DNA of 64,000 nucleotides from the NCBI RefSeq assembly GCF_003182195.1, contig NZ_QGTM01000009.1, forward strand, positions 30,131-94,130. The letters are read 5' to 3'. The translations under genes were made by a program, and so were the position numbers. Source of the stretch: Halomonas sp. A11-A. GTDB lineage: Bacteria > Pseudomonadota > Gammaproteobacteria > Pseudomonadales > Halomonadaceae. Positions 27,368 to 35,716 of this stretch are shown piece after piece. Numbering within the stretch: the stretch's first letter is position 1; each line of letters begins with the position of its first letter. The notes under the pieces were generated by a model that saw only the letters and a list, made by a program, of their open reading frames with translations, was not told the DNA's origin and ran no database searches.

Positions 27368-28668
27368 ACGTACTGATGTTCACCAACACCTACCTGCCGA
27401 TCGTCGGCGGTGTCAGCGAATCGGTGCAGCGCCTCAAGGCGCAGTTGCAAGCGATGGGCCACCGGGTGCTGGTGGTGGCACCGCGCCTCGATGGCCAGCC
27501 ACGCCATGAGGCCGATGTGATCAGGGTCACGGCGGTCCAGCACTTCAACGGCAGCGACTTTTCCCTGCCCGTGCCCATCCCCGGGCAGCTTTTCGAGGCC
27601 ATCGAGGCCTTCGAGCCCGATATCGTGCACTCCCACCACCCCTTCCTGCTCGGCGATACCGCAGCGCGCACCGCCGAGACCTATGGGCTGCCGCTGGTGT
27701 TCACCCACCACACCCTCTATGAGCACTACACCCACTACGTGCCGGGTGACTCACCGCGCATGCAGCGCTTCGCCAAGGCGCTGGCCACCGAGTACACCCA
27801 TCTGTGCGATGCGGTGATCGCCCCCAGCGAGAGCATCCGCGACCTGCTGCTCGAGCGCGACGCCAACCCGGCGATTCACGTGGTGCCCAGCGGCGTGGAT
27901 ACGGTACGTTTCGCGGCCGGCAGCGGTGCGGCCTGGCGGCGGCGGTTCGGCATCGCGGACGACGCCTACGTGATCGGCCACCTGGGGCGGCTGGCGCGGG
28001 AGAAGAATCTCGCCTTTCTCGCCGTGGCAGTGGCCAAGGCGCTGGCCCTCCTGCCGACGGCGCACTTCCTGGTGGTGGGCGAGGGTGATGCGCGCCAGGC
28101 GATGATCGAGGCTGCGGAGGGCGAGGGGGTCGCAGCACGGGTACATTTCACCGGTCGTCTGCAGGGGCAGTCGCTCATCGATGCCTACCACGCCATGGAT
28201 CTCTTCGCCTTCGCCTCGCACAGCGAAACCCAGGGCATGGTGATCGCCGAAGCGATGGCGGCGGGGCTGCCGGTGGTGGCCGTGGACGCTCCCGGCGTTC
28301 GCGAGGTGGTGCGCGATGGCGGCAATGGTCGGCTGCTCGACCACGATGATGTCGATGACTTCGCCGCGGCCCTGGTGTCGCTGTCGGCTCGCGACGTACG
28401 CAGGCCCCTGGTGGAGGGTGCTCGCTCCACCGCAGCGGCCTACGATGAAGCGAGCTGTGCCGAGCGCTGCTTGGCCGTCTATCGGCGTGCCATCGCCGCC
28501 AGTGGCCCCTTCACCCATGCCGAGGAGGGGGGCTGGGAGCGGGTGCGCCACCGCCTGGGGGCGGAGTGGCAGATGCTTTGCCATCGTGGCCGGGTGCTGG
28601 GCAAGCTGGTCCACGCCACCTGGGAGGAGGAGCGCCCCGAGTGGTGGCCCGACAGGACAGCGAAGTGA
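27364..28668 (+). CDS. Glycosyltransferase family 4
   Basis: Retaining GT-B glycosyltransferase of 434 residues. N-terminal MNVLMFTNTYLPIVGGVSES, a nucleotide-sugar domain with PSGVDTVRF and GHLGRLAREKNLAFL, and the EX7E motif in HSETQGMVIAEAMAAGLPVV. This style resembles diacylglycerol glucosyltransferases or mannosyltransferases, so a glycolipid role is possible. A C-terminal extension of ~50 residues is Trp- and Arg-rich. GTG start overlaps the LysR stop (GTGA). Its TGA directly abuts the TVP38 stop codon on the other strand. Confidence 0.82.
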   Translation: MNVLMFTNTYLPIVGGVSESVQRLKAQLQAMGHRVLVVAPRLDGQPRHEADVIRVTAVQHFNGSDFSLPVPIPGQLFEAIEAFEPDIVHSHHPFLLGDTAARTAETYGLPLVFTHHTLYEHYTHYVPGDSPRMQRFAKALATEYTHLCDAVIAPSESIRDLLLERDANPAIHVVPSGVDTVRFAAGSGAAWRRRFGIADDAYVIGHLGRLAREKNLAFLAVAVAKALALLPTAHFLVVGEGDARQAMIEAAEGEGVAARVHFTGRLQGQSLIDAYHAMDLFAFASHSETQGMVIAEAMAAGLPVVAVDAPGVREVVRDGGNGRLLDHDDVDDFAAALVSLSARDVRRPLVEGARSTAAAYDEASCAERCLAVYRRAIAASGPFTHAEEGGWERVRHRLGAEWQMLCHRGRVLGKLVHATWEEERPEWWPDRTAK

Positions 28669-29364
28669 TCAGCGCCGCCGGCGATGGTCGCTCCAGCGCT
28701 TGAGCGCCACCAGCAGCAGTACCGCCAGCAGCAGGCCTCCGGCCCCCCAGGCGAGCTCGTCGCGGCTTTCGGCGGTGGCCAGTTTCCCCAGCTGGCTGCC
28801 CAGCAGTGTGACCCCGGCGAGCCCGGGGGCGATCCCCAGTGCCGAGCCCACCAGGTAGTCGCGCAGGCGCAGGCGGAAGGCGCCGGCCATCATGTTGGTG
28901 AGGGTGAAGGGCGCCAGCGGCAGCAGATTGACGACGGTCATGGTGCGGATGCCGCGCCTGGCGAGGTAGCGCGAGAGACCTCTGAGGCGCTTGCCGCCGT
29001 GGCGCAGCAGCGCCTCGCGGCCGATACGCCGGCCCACCCACCAGGTGACCAGCGAGGCCGTCAGGGTGCCGGCCAGGGCGTAGCCGAAGCCCCACCAGGG
29101 GCCGAACAGCAGCCCGGTTACGCCCACCAGCAGGCTCAGCGGGAACATCACCAGCGACGCCCCGGCGTAGACCGCCATCACCACCAGGAGCGTCCAGGGC
29201 GCGTCGCGCCAGCCGGACGTCGAGGCGGCCAGCGCGCGCAGCGCCTCCAGGGTCAGCACCCCCTCCCGGGCCAGCCACTGCCAGCCCAGTGCCAGCAGCA
29301 GCAGCGTCAGCAGTGCCAGCAGCGGCAGCCACAGCGCGGCGGGGAGGCGGCGCCGCGCCTTCAT
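28669..29364 (-). CDS. TVP38/TMEM64 (VTT-domain) membrane protein
   Basis: Inner-membrane protein of the DedA/VTT superfamily, 231 residues with about five or six hydrophobic segments. The VTT block is SLLVGVTGLLFGPWWGFGYA with the downstream VNLLPLAPFTLTNMMAGAFR. Members act as lipid scramblases or transport factors in eukaryotes; bacterial roles are poorly defined. The ATG overlaps the stop of the threonine aldolase gene by 4 bases, implying coupled translation. C-terminus is arginine-rich. Confidence 0.82.
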   Translation of the reverse strand: MKARRRLPAALWLPLLALLTLLLLALGWQWLAREGVLTLEALRALAASTSGWRDAPWTLLVVMAVYAGASLVMFPLSLLVGVTGLLFGPWWGFGYALAGTLTASLVTWWVGRRIGREALLRHGGKRLRGLSRYLARRGIRTMTVVNLLPLAPFTLTNMMAGAFRLRLRDYLVGSALGIAPGLAGVTLLGSQLGKLATAESRDELAWGAGGLLLAVLLLVALKRWSDHRRRR

Positions 29365-30374
29365 GCCCGCGGCTGTGCCAGATAGTCGCCCAGCGCCTCG
29401 AGCACCCGCTCGATGGCGTCGTCATCCAGGTCGCGGTGTACCACCAGGCGGGTGGTGCAGCGCAGCTCGACGAGGATCCCGCGTTCGGCGAGCCAGGCGC
29501 GCAGCGGGGCGACGTGTCGCTCGGGTACGCGCAGGAACACCATGTTGGTGGCCTGGTAGGCCACCTCGAGGTCGGGCAACGCGCGGATCCCCTCGGCCAG
29601 GCGTGCGGCACGGCGATGATCGCCGGCGAGGTCGGCCACGTGGTGGTCCAGCGCATGGTGGCAGGCGGCGGCGATGATGCCGGACTGGCGCATGCCGCCG
29701 CCCAGCACCTTGCGCCAGCGCCGGGCGCTGTCGATCAGCTCGCGGGAGCCCGCCAGGGCCGAGCCCACCGGGGCGCCGAGCCCCTTGGAGAAGCACAGCG
29801 ACACCGAGTCGAAAGGCGCGCAGAGCTCATCCAGTGAGGTGTCGCTGGCCACCGCGGCGTTGAACAGCCGGGCGCCGTCGAGGTGGGTGGCGAGGCCCTG
29901 CTCCCGGGCCAGCGCGGTGGCCGCCGCTACGTAGTCGGGATCGAGCACGCGCCCGCCGATGGTGTTCTCCAGCGCCAGCAGGCGGGTGCGGGCGAAGTGG
30001 AAGTCATCGGGCTTGATCGCCGCGCGGATGCGCTCCAGGGGCAGCGAGCCGTCCTCGGCGTGCTCCAGCGGCTGGGGCTGGATGCCGCCGAGCACCGCGG
30101 CGCCGCCGCCCTCGTACTTGTAGGTGTGGGCCTGCTGGCCGGCGAGGTATTCGTCGCCGCGCTGGCAGTGGGCGAGCAGGGCGGCCAGGTTGCTCTGGGT
30201 GCCGCTGGGGAAGAGCAGGGCGGCGGCCTTGCCGGCGCGTTCGGCCACGGCGGCCTCGAAGCGCGCCACGCTGGGGTCGTCGCCCCAGACGTCGTCGCCC
30301 ACCGGGGCGACGTGCATCGCGTCGCGCATGGCGGCGCTGGGACGGGTGACGGTATCGCTGCGCAGGTCGATCAT
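29361..30374 (-). CDS. ltaE: Low-specificity L-threonine aldolase
   Basis: PLP enzyme splitting threonine or allo-threonine into glycine and acetaldehyde. 337 residues, family length. N-terminal IDLRSDTVTRPSAAMRDAM, GDDVWGDDPSV, FPSGTQSNLAAL, and the PLP lysine K197 in VSLCFSKGLGAPVGS. It is part of a minus-strand run (GNAT-nitrilase fusion, MtfA-like, ltaE, TVP38), 27 bases after the MtfA-like gene. Confidence 0.92.
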   Translation of the reverse strand: MIDLRSDTVTRPSAAMRDAMHVAPVGDDVWGDDPSVARFEAAVAERAGKAAALLFPSGTQSNLAALLAHCQRGDEYLAGQQAHTYKYEGGGAAVLGGIQPQPLEHAEDGSLPLERIRAAIKPDDFHFARTRLLALENTIGGRVLDPDYVAAATALAREQGLATHLDGARLFNAAVASDTSLDELCAPFDSVSLCFSKGLGAPVGSALAGSRELIDSARRWRKVLGGGMRQSGIIAAACHHALDHHVADLAGDHRRAARLAEGIRALPDLEVAYQATNMVFLRVPERHVAPLRAWLAERGILVELRCTTRLVVHRDLDDDAIERVLEALGDYLAQPRA

Positions 30375-30401
30375 CGGCGCCTCCTGGGGACGGGCGGTGG
30401 G

Positions 30402-31241
30402 TCAGTGGCGCTCGGGATGGGCCGCGAGCGGCCGCGCGTGATACTCGGCCGGCAGGCGGGCCAGCGGCGCCTGGCCGAAGTAGCGGCCGAGCAGCGCATA
30501 GAGCGCCGGATAGACATCGTGGAGCAGGTCCGGGGCGGTGAAGAAGGCCTCGCAGCAGACCGCGAAGCACTCGCCGGGGTGGGTGGCGGCGTAGTCGTCG
30601 ATGGGCGTGGGCTCGCCGCGCTCGAGATGCGCCTGGAGGTCCTCCCAGACGCCCATGAAGACCCGATGCCACTCCGGCGGGTCGATGTCGGCGGGCAGCG
30701 GCGGGAAGCCGTCCACGTCCAGGGAGTTGCCCAGGTCGAGCTTGTGGGCGAACTCGTGGATCAGCACGTTGAAGCCCGAGAAGTCTCCGCTCTCCATCAG
30801 GTCGGGGAAGGCCACCACCACCGGCCCCTGGTGGGAGGTCTCGCCGGCGCGCTCGTCCACGTACTCGTGCATCACGCCGAACTCGTCCATCTCCTCCACC
30901 TGGCGCTGGAAGGCGTCGGGCAGGATCAGCACCTCGTGGACGTTGGCGAAGGCCTCCCGGTGCTCCTCGTTGCTCCAGCCCAGGGTCAGCAGGCAGGCCT
31001 GGGCGGCGAGAGCCAGCTGGGCAGGCAGGTCGAAGGGGGTGGACTCGGCAAGCGTCGGGTGCAGGCTCAGGCGCTTGGCGTGGAGAAACTGCCAGGCGCG
31101 CTGCCCAAGCGAAGCGGCCTGCGCCTCGGGCAGGGCGGCAAGCAGCGGCAGGCGCGACCGGGCCTCGGCCCAGGCCGCCTCGGGGAAGGGGTGGCGGGCG
31201 GCGAAGCGCTCGGCCCGCCAGCGTTTCAGGTGCCCAAGCAT
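30402..31241 (-). CDS. mtfA: MtfA-like zinc peptidase (M90)
   Basis: Cytosolic zinc-dependent peptidase of the Mlc-titration-factor family. 279 residues. Metal-binding HEFAH at H162-E163 and H166 (NVLIHEFAHKLDLGNSLDVD), with the third ligand probably in HPGECFAVCCEAFF (E224 or E231). In E. coli MtfA modulates the glucose PTS regulator Mlc; whether Mlc exists here is unknown. Lies 19 bases after the GNAT-nitrilase gene and is probably co-transcribed. Confidence 0.85.
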   Translation of the reverse strand: MLGHLKRWRAERFAARHPFPEAAWAEARSRLPLLAALPEAQAASLGQRAWQFLHAKRLSLHPTLAESTPFDLPAQLALAAQACLLTLGWSNEEHREAFANVHEVLILPDAFQRQVEEMDEFGVMHEYVDERAGETSHQGPVVVAFPDLMESGDFSGFNVLIHEFAHKLDLGNSLDVDGFPPLPADIDPPEWHRVFMGVWEDLQAHLERGEPTPIDDYAATHPGECFAVCCEAFFTAPDLLHDVYPALYALLGRYFGQAPLARLPAEYHARPLAAHPERH

Positions 31242-31260
31242 CGGCTCTCCTCGCCTCGAC

Positions 31261-32832
31261 TCAGCTCTCTTCCAGGTCGGCCCCTGACTTCCAGGACCAG
31301 TCCCGCCAGCGCAGGTCGAAGAGGTCCTTGCGGCGGTCCTTGAGGTTGGTCACCGAGCCCTCGTTGCGCACCATGGTCAGTCGGGTCAGGTCGAGATCCG
31401 AGAAGAGAATCATCTCGGTGTTGGGGGTGGTCTCGTTGAGCACGGCGTCGTGGGGGAAGGCGAAGTCCGAGGGCGAGAAGACCGCCGACTGGGCGTACTG
31501 GATGTCGAGGTTCTCGATGGAGGGCACGTTGCCCACGCTGCCGCACAGCACCACGTAGCACTCGTTCTCGATGGCCCGGGCCTGGGCGCAGTGACGCACC
31601 CGCAGGTAGCCGTTCTTGGTGTCGGTCCAGAAGGGCACGAAGAGGATGTCCATGTCCTGCTCGGCCAAGAGCCGCGGCAGCTCCGGGAACTCCACGTCGT
31701 AGCAGATCAGGATGCCGACCCGGCCGGCGTCGGTGTCGAACACCTGGAGGTCGTCGCCCCCCTCGATCACCCAGTCGCGGCGCTCCTGGGGCGTGATATG
31801 CAGCTTGGCCTGGCTCTCTATCTCGCCGTCGCGGTGGCAGAGGTAGCTGACGTTGTAGAGGCGGTCGTCCTCGCCCACCTCGATCATGGAGCCGGCCACG
31901 ATGTTGATGTTGTAGGAGACCGCCATGCGCGACAGCTCGGCCTTGAACTGCTCGGTGAAGCTGGCCAGGAAGCGCACGGCCGCCATCTGGTCGCGCTGGG
32001 CGGCGCGGTCCTGCAGCCCCATCAGCGGGGCATTGAAGAGCTCCGGGAAGACCGCGAAATCGCTCTTGTAGCCGGAGAGGGCGTCGACGAAGTACTCCAC
32101 CTGCTGCAGCACCGCCTCCACCGAGTCGAATTCGCGCATCTGCCACTGTACCGCGCCGACCCGTACCTGGGTCTTGCGGTTGTCGAGTACCAGCTCGGCG
32201 GGCTCATAGAGGAAGTTGTTCCACTCCAGCAGGGTGGCATAGCCCTGGGACCTCTCGTCCTCGGGGAGGTAGTCGCGCAAGAGGCGCTTGACCTGGAAGT
32301 CGTTGGCCAGCTGGAAGGAGAGGATTGGGTCGTGGATCTCCTTGCGGGCCACCCGGTCGATGTACTGGGTGGGGGAGAGCGTCTCGGCGTGCTGATGGTA
32401 CTGGGGGATGCGACCGCCGGCCAGGATCGCCCGCAGGTTGAGCGAGCGGCACAGCTCCTTGCGGGCGTCGTAGAGGCGCCGCCCCAGGCGGTAGCCGCGG
32501 TAGTCCGGGTGGATCAGCACGTCCAGGCCGTACATGGCGTCGCCGTCCGGGTCGTCGAGGATCACCTCGCGCTTGCCGATCAGGTCGTCGTACTTGTGGG
32601 GGTTGGTGAACTCGTCATAGTCCACCCGTGCGGTCAGCGCCATGCCCACCAGGCGGCCGTCGTCCTCGATGGCGATCTGGCCGTCCGGGAAGGAGGCGAT
32701 CAGCGTCTCGATGGTGTGCTTCGACCAGGCGCCGCCGATGTCGTGGTAGACCGCGTCCATTAGCGTCTCGAGCTGGGCGTAGTCCTCCGGCGTCAGGTTG
32801 CGAAGCGTCAGGTGCAGGTCGTCGAGGGACAT
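31261..32832 (-). CDS. GNAT acetyltransferase-nitrilase (C-N hydrolase) fusion
   Basis: Two-domain protein of 523 residues. Residues ~8-205 are a GNAT N-acetyltransferase (VLIHPDYRGYRLGRRLYDAR is the acetyl-CoA motif A). Residues ~222-515 form a carbon-nitrogen hydrolase with the complete Glu-Lys-Cys triad: E264 (VFPELF), K343 (QAKLHITPQE) and C377 (GILICYDVEFPE). Known in several bacteria as an amidohydrolase fused to an acetyltransferase; the substrate has not been settled. First gene of the mtfA-ltaE-TVP38 run. Confidence 0.85.
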   Translation of the reverse strand: MSLDDLHLTLRNLTPEDYAQLETLMDAVYHDIGGAWSKHTIETLIASFPDGQIAIEDDGRLVGMALTARVDYDEFTNPHKYDDLIGKREVILDDPDGDAMYGLDVLIHPDYRGYRLGRRLYDARKELCRSLNLRAILAGGRIPQYHQHAETLSPTQYIDRVARKEIHDPILSFQLANDFQVKRLLRDYLPEDERSQGYATLLEWNNFLYEPAELVLDNRKTQVRVGAVQWQMREFDSVEAVLQQVEYFVDALSGYKSDFAVFPELFNAPLMGLQDRAAQRDQMAAVRFLASFTEQFKAELSRMAVSYNINIVAGSMIEVGEDDRLYNVSYLCHRDGEIESQAKLHITPQERRDWVIEGGDDLQVFDTDAGRVGILICYDVEFPELPRLLAEQDMDILFVPFWTDTKNGYLRVRHCAQARAIENECYVVLCGSVGNVPSIENLDIQYAQSAVFSPSDFAFPHDAVLNETTPNTEMILFSDLDLTRLTMVRNEGSVTNLKDRRKDLFDLRWRDWSWKSGADLEES

Positions 32833-32869
32833 GGCGCATCCTTGTCTGTCAGCGGGCAGAACGGGAAGT

Positions 32870-33784
32870 CTAGCACGTGGGGTCGGGGTCCCGGCGCGTG
32901 CGGGGGCGGACCAGCGGCCGGGTGAGGGTCTGGGCCATGATTACCCCGGCCAGGATCAGCACGCCGCCCAGCAGGTGGAACAGCGCGATGCGCTCGCCGA
33001 GGGCCGCCATGGCGATCAGTGCGCTGAACAGCGGCATCAGGTTGATGAAGATGCTCGCCTGACTGGCGCCGATCTGGCGGATCGCCAGCATCCACAGGAA
33101 GGTGGTGATGATCGAGGCCGGGATGCCGGCATAGAGGATCAGGCCAATGTTGCTCGCGTCCACCGGGGTCATGGGGCCCATCAGGTAGGGCGGCAGCAGG
33201 AAGAGCACCGCGAAGATCACCTGGGCGTAGAGCAGCACCCAGGGGGGCAGGCCGATCGGCCAGCGCTTGAGCATCACCCCGTAGAGGGCGTAGCAGGTGG
33301 CGGCCACCAGCATCAGGGCGTCGCCCTTCGCCACGGTCAGCTCCAGCAGCGAGAGCGGGTTGCCGCGACCCAGCAGCACCAGCACCCCCAGCAGCGCCAC
33401 GACGCCCCCCAGGGTGCCGCCCAGGCTGGGCGGCTCGCGCAGGATCAGCGCGCTGAGCAGCACGGTGAGCAGCGGCACCATGGCGGCCAGGATGCCCATG
33501 TTGGTGGCCGAGGTGGTCTCGGCGGCCACGTAGGCGAGCCCCTGCCACAGCCCCATGCCGAGCAGCCCCAGCACGGCGAGCTTCGGCCATTCGCGGCGGA
33601 TCGTGGCGCGATGCTTCCAGGCCGCCGGGGCCAGGAAGGGGGTGAGCACGGCGAGCGCCAGCACCCAGCGCAAGAAGGCGATGCTGGAGGGTGCGATGGC
33701 GCCCACGGTGAGCTGGTTGATGGTCATGTTGCCCGACCAGATCAGCACGGCGCCGAGCGGCGGCAGGAAATAGAACAGGGGCAT
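32870..33784 (-). CDS. EamA/DMT-family transporter
   Basis: Drug/metabolite-superfamily exporter of 304 residues with ten helices in two EamA repeats (about 8-140 and 150-285). Repeat markers are AVLIWSGNMTINQLTVGAIA and ALMLVAATCYALYGVMLKRW. Start at MPLFYFLPP (33784); the frame continues to 33919 through the glcG terminator, which argues against the longer form. Substrate unknown, often an amino acid or metabolite. Located between glcG and the GNAT-nitrilase fusion. Confidence 0.82.
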   Translation of the reverse strand: MPLFYFLPPLGAVLIWSGNMTINQLTVGAIAPSSIAFLRWVLALAVLTPFLAPAAWKHRATIRREWPKLAVLGLLGMGLWQGLAYVAAETTSATNMGILAAMVPLLTVLLSALILREPPSLGGTLGGVVALLGVLVLLGRGNPLSLLELTVAKGDALMLVAATCYALYGVMLKRWPIGLPPWVLLYAQVIFAVLFLLPPYLMGPMTPVDASNIGLILYAGIPASIITTFLWMLAIRQIGASQASIFINLMPLFSALIAMAALGERIALFHLLGGVLILAGVIMAQTLTRPLVRPRTRRDPDPTC

Positions 33785-33805
33785 CTTATCCTCTTCTCCA
33801 ACGCA

Positions 33806-33829
33806 AGGGCCCCGCGTGGCGGGGGCCCT
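33806..33829 (-). terminator. Hairpin downstream of glcG
   Basis: AGGGCCCC / GGGGCCCT arms (8 base pairs) around a short G/C-rich loop, 50 bases past the glcG stop and just before the EamA start. Confidence 0.65.
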
Positions 33830-33878
33830 GTAGCTTACTGCAGCGCCTGCGCGGAGGCGATGGCGGGTGGCAATGGCC

Positions 33879-34280
33879 TCAGCCGATGGCGGCGACGCCG
33901 GCGCGGGCGATCTGCACATCCTGATCGGGCTTGACGCCGGAGATGCCGACGGTGCCGGCCACCTCGCCGTCGACGATCACCGGCACGCCGCCGGCGAGCA
34001 GCGACTGCATGGGCGCGGTGACGAAGGCGGTGCGGCCGCCGTTGATCATCTCCTCGAAGGCCTGGGTCTCGCGGCGGCCGATGGCGGCGTTGTGGGCCTT
34101 CTGGGCGGCCACCTCGGCGCTGAAGGGCGGGGCGTTGTCCATGCGGCGCAGGCCGAGCAGGTGGCCGCCGTCGTCGGCCACGGCGATGGTCACGCCCCAG
34201 CCGTTGGCCTCGGCCTCCTTCTGGGCGGCATCGAGGATGGCGTTGACGTCAGTCAGGGTCAGTACGGGCTTGGTCTTCAT
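33879..34280 (-). CDS. glcG: GlcG/HbpS-family protein
   Basis: Small protein of 133 residues of the GlcG/HbpS (DUF336) family. Marks are LTLTDVNAILDAAQKEAEAN at the N-terminus and GGVPVIVDGEVAGTVGISGV near the C-terminus. GlcG genes accompany glycolate oxidase in many bacteria; relatives bind haem, but the biochemical role is unclear. It follows glcF on the same strand with a 182-base gap that holds a hairpin repeat, so expression may be partly separate. Confidence 0.85.
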   Translation of the reverse strand: MKTKPVLTLTDVNAILDAAQKEAEANGWGVTIAVADDGGHLLGLRRMDNAPPFSAEVAAQKAHNAAIGRRETQAFEEMINGGRTAFVTAPMQSLLAGGVPVIVDGEVAGTVGISGVKPDQDVQIARAGVAAIG

Positions 34281-34340
34281 GAGCGGACTTCCTCTTGTGA
34301 TGGAACGCTGTTGCAGGGGTCAGCAGGCTCGGGGCTTTAT

Positions 34341-34433
34341 CGGCGGCAAGCCTTCGGGGAGGCGCTGTGAATACATCCCTGTACGCTACCGACGCCTTCC
34401 CTGGCGTAGGACCTCCCCTCCGGCTTGCCCCCG
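34341..34433. repeat. Intergenic hairpin repeat, copy 1
   Basis: Long imperfect inverted repeat between glcF and glcG. Outer arms 34341-34362 and 34412-34433 pair GGCAAGCC with GGCTTGCC and GGGGAGG with CCTCCCC. The centre carries GGCGCTGTGAA, CTACCGACGCC and GGCGTAGGACC. A related copy lies at 61454-61630. It resembles hairpin repeats seen in intergenic regions of halomonads (from memory). Confidence 0.7.
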
Positions 34434-34462
34434 ACGCCCCTCGTTCGGATGCGAGGCGGACC

Positions 34463-35695
34463 TCAGGCGATGGCCTCGTCCACGATCTCGATCCAGTGGC
34501 GCACCTCGGTGCGGTTGGCGCCGGCAAGGTGGGTCTGGCAGCCGATATTGGCCGTTACGATCACCTCGGGCTTGCCGGCCTCGAGATTGTCGAGCTTGTT
34601 GTCGCGCAGCTGCGTCGAGAGCTCGGGCTGGGTGATGGAGTAAGTACCCGCCGAGCCGCAGCAGAGGTGGGCATCGGCCACCGGCGTCAGCGAGAAGCCA
34701 AGCCGGGTCAGCACCGACTCCACGGCGCCGCCGAGCTTCTGGGCGTGCTGCAGGGTGCAGGGGCAGTGGAAGGCGAGCTTGCGGCTCTTCTTCACCTCGA
34801 GGGCGTCGAGCGCCTCGTCGCGCAGCACCTCCACCAGGTCCTTGGCCAGCGCGCTCACCCTGGCCGCCTTCTCGGCGTAGGCCGGGTCGTCCTTGAGGAT
34901 GTCGACGTACTCCTTGACGAAGGCGCCGCAGCCGCTGGCGGTCTGCACGATGGCCTCCGCGCCGGCCTCGACATGCGGCCACCAGGCGTCGATGTTGGCC
35001 CGCGCCCGGGCGCGACCGTCGTCGTGGGCGTTCAGGTGGAAGTCGATGGCGCCGCAGCAGCCGGCCTCCGCCACCGGCGTCAGGCCGATGCCGAGGCGGT
35101 CCAGCACCCGGGCGGTGGCAGCGTTGGTGTTGGGCGAAAGGCCCGGCTGCACGCAGCCCTCCAGGATCAGCATCTGGCGGGCGTGGCGGCTGCCCTCTGG
35201 GCGCTTACCGGCATCCACGGGGGCGGGCGGCAGCTTGTCGCGCAGGGCGCCGGGCACCAGCGGCCGGAAGGTCTGGCCGAGCTTGAGCAGCGCCTGGAAT
35301 CGCTTCGGCTCCACCAGCATCTTGCGCAGCGCATAGCGCTGGGCGCGCTCGGCCGGCTTGCGGGGCACCCGCCGCTCGATCTCGGCGCGACCGATGTCGA
35401 GCAACTTGTGGTACTCCACACCGGAGGGGCAGGTGGTCTCGCAGTTGCGGCAGGTCAGGCAGCGGTCCAGGTGCAGCCGGGTCTCCTCGGTCACCTTGTC
35501 GCTGCCCTCGGGGGCCTCGAGCATCTCCTTCATCAGGTAGATGCGCCCGCGGGGGCCGTCGCGCTCGTCGCCCAGCAGCTGGTAGGTGGGGCAGGTGGCG
35601 TTGCAGAAGCCGCAGTGCACGCAGCTGCGCAACACCCGGTCGGCCTCGCGGATATGCGGCTTCTTGAGATCTTCTTCGGAAAAATGCGTCTGCAT
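34463..35695 (-). CDS. glcF: Glycolate oxidase iron-sulfur subunit
   Basis: Electron-transfer subunit of glycolate oxidase, which turns glycolate to glyoxylate. 410 residues. Two N-terminal [4Fe-4S] motifs: CVHCGFCNATCP (C25, C28, C31, C35) and CLTCRNCETTCPSG. C-terminal CCG domains include AGCCGAIDFHLN and HLCCGSAGTYSI. It starts 21 bases after the glcE stop. Operon order glcD-glcE-glcF. Confidence 0.93.
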   Translation of the reverse strand: MQTHFSEEDLKKPHIREADRVLRSCVHCGFCNATCPTYQLLGDERDGPRGRIYLMKEMLEAPEGSDKVTEETRLHLDRCLTCRNCETTCPSGVEYHKLLDIGRAEIERRVPRKPAERAQRYALRKMLVEPKRFQALLKLGQTFRPLVPGALRDKLPPAPVDAGKRPEGSRHARQMLILEGCVQPGLSPNTNAATARVLDRLGIGLTPVAEAGCCGAIDFHLNAHDDGRARARANIDAWWPHVEAGAEAIVQTASGCGAFVKEYVDILKDDPAYAEKAARVSALAKDLVEVLRDEALDALEVKKSRKLAFHCPCTLQHAQKLGGAVESVLTRLGFSLTPVADAHLCCGSAGTYSITQPELSTQLRDNKLDNLEAGKPEVIVTANIGCQTHLAGANRTEVRHWIEIVDEAIA

Positions 35696-35716
35696 CTCGG
35701 CGTTATCCCCTCTGTC

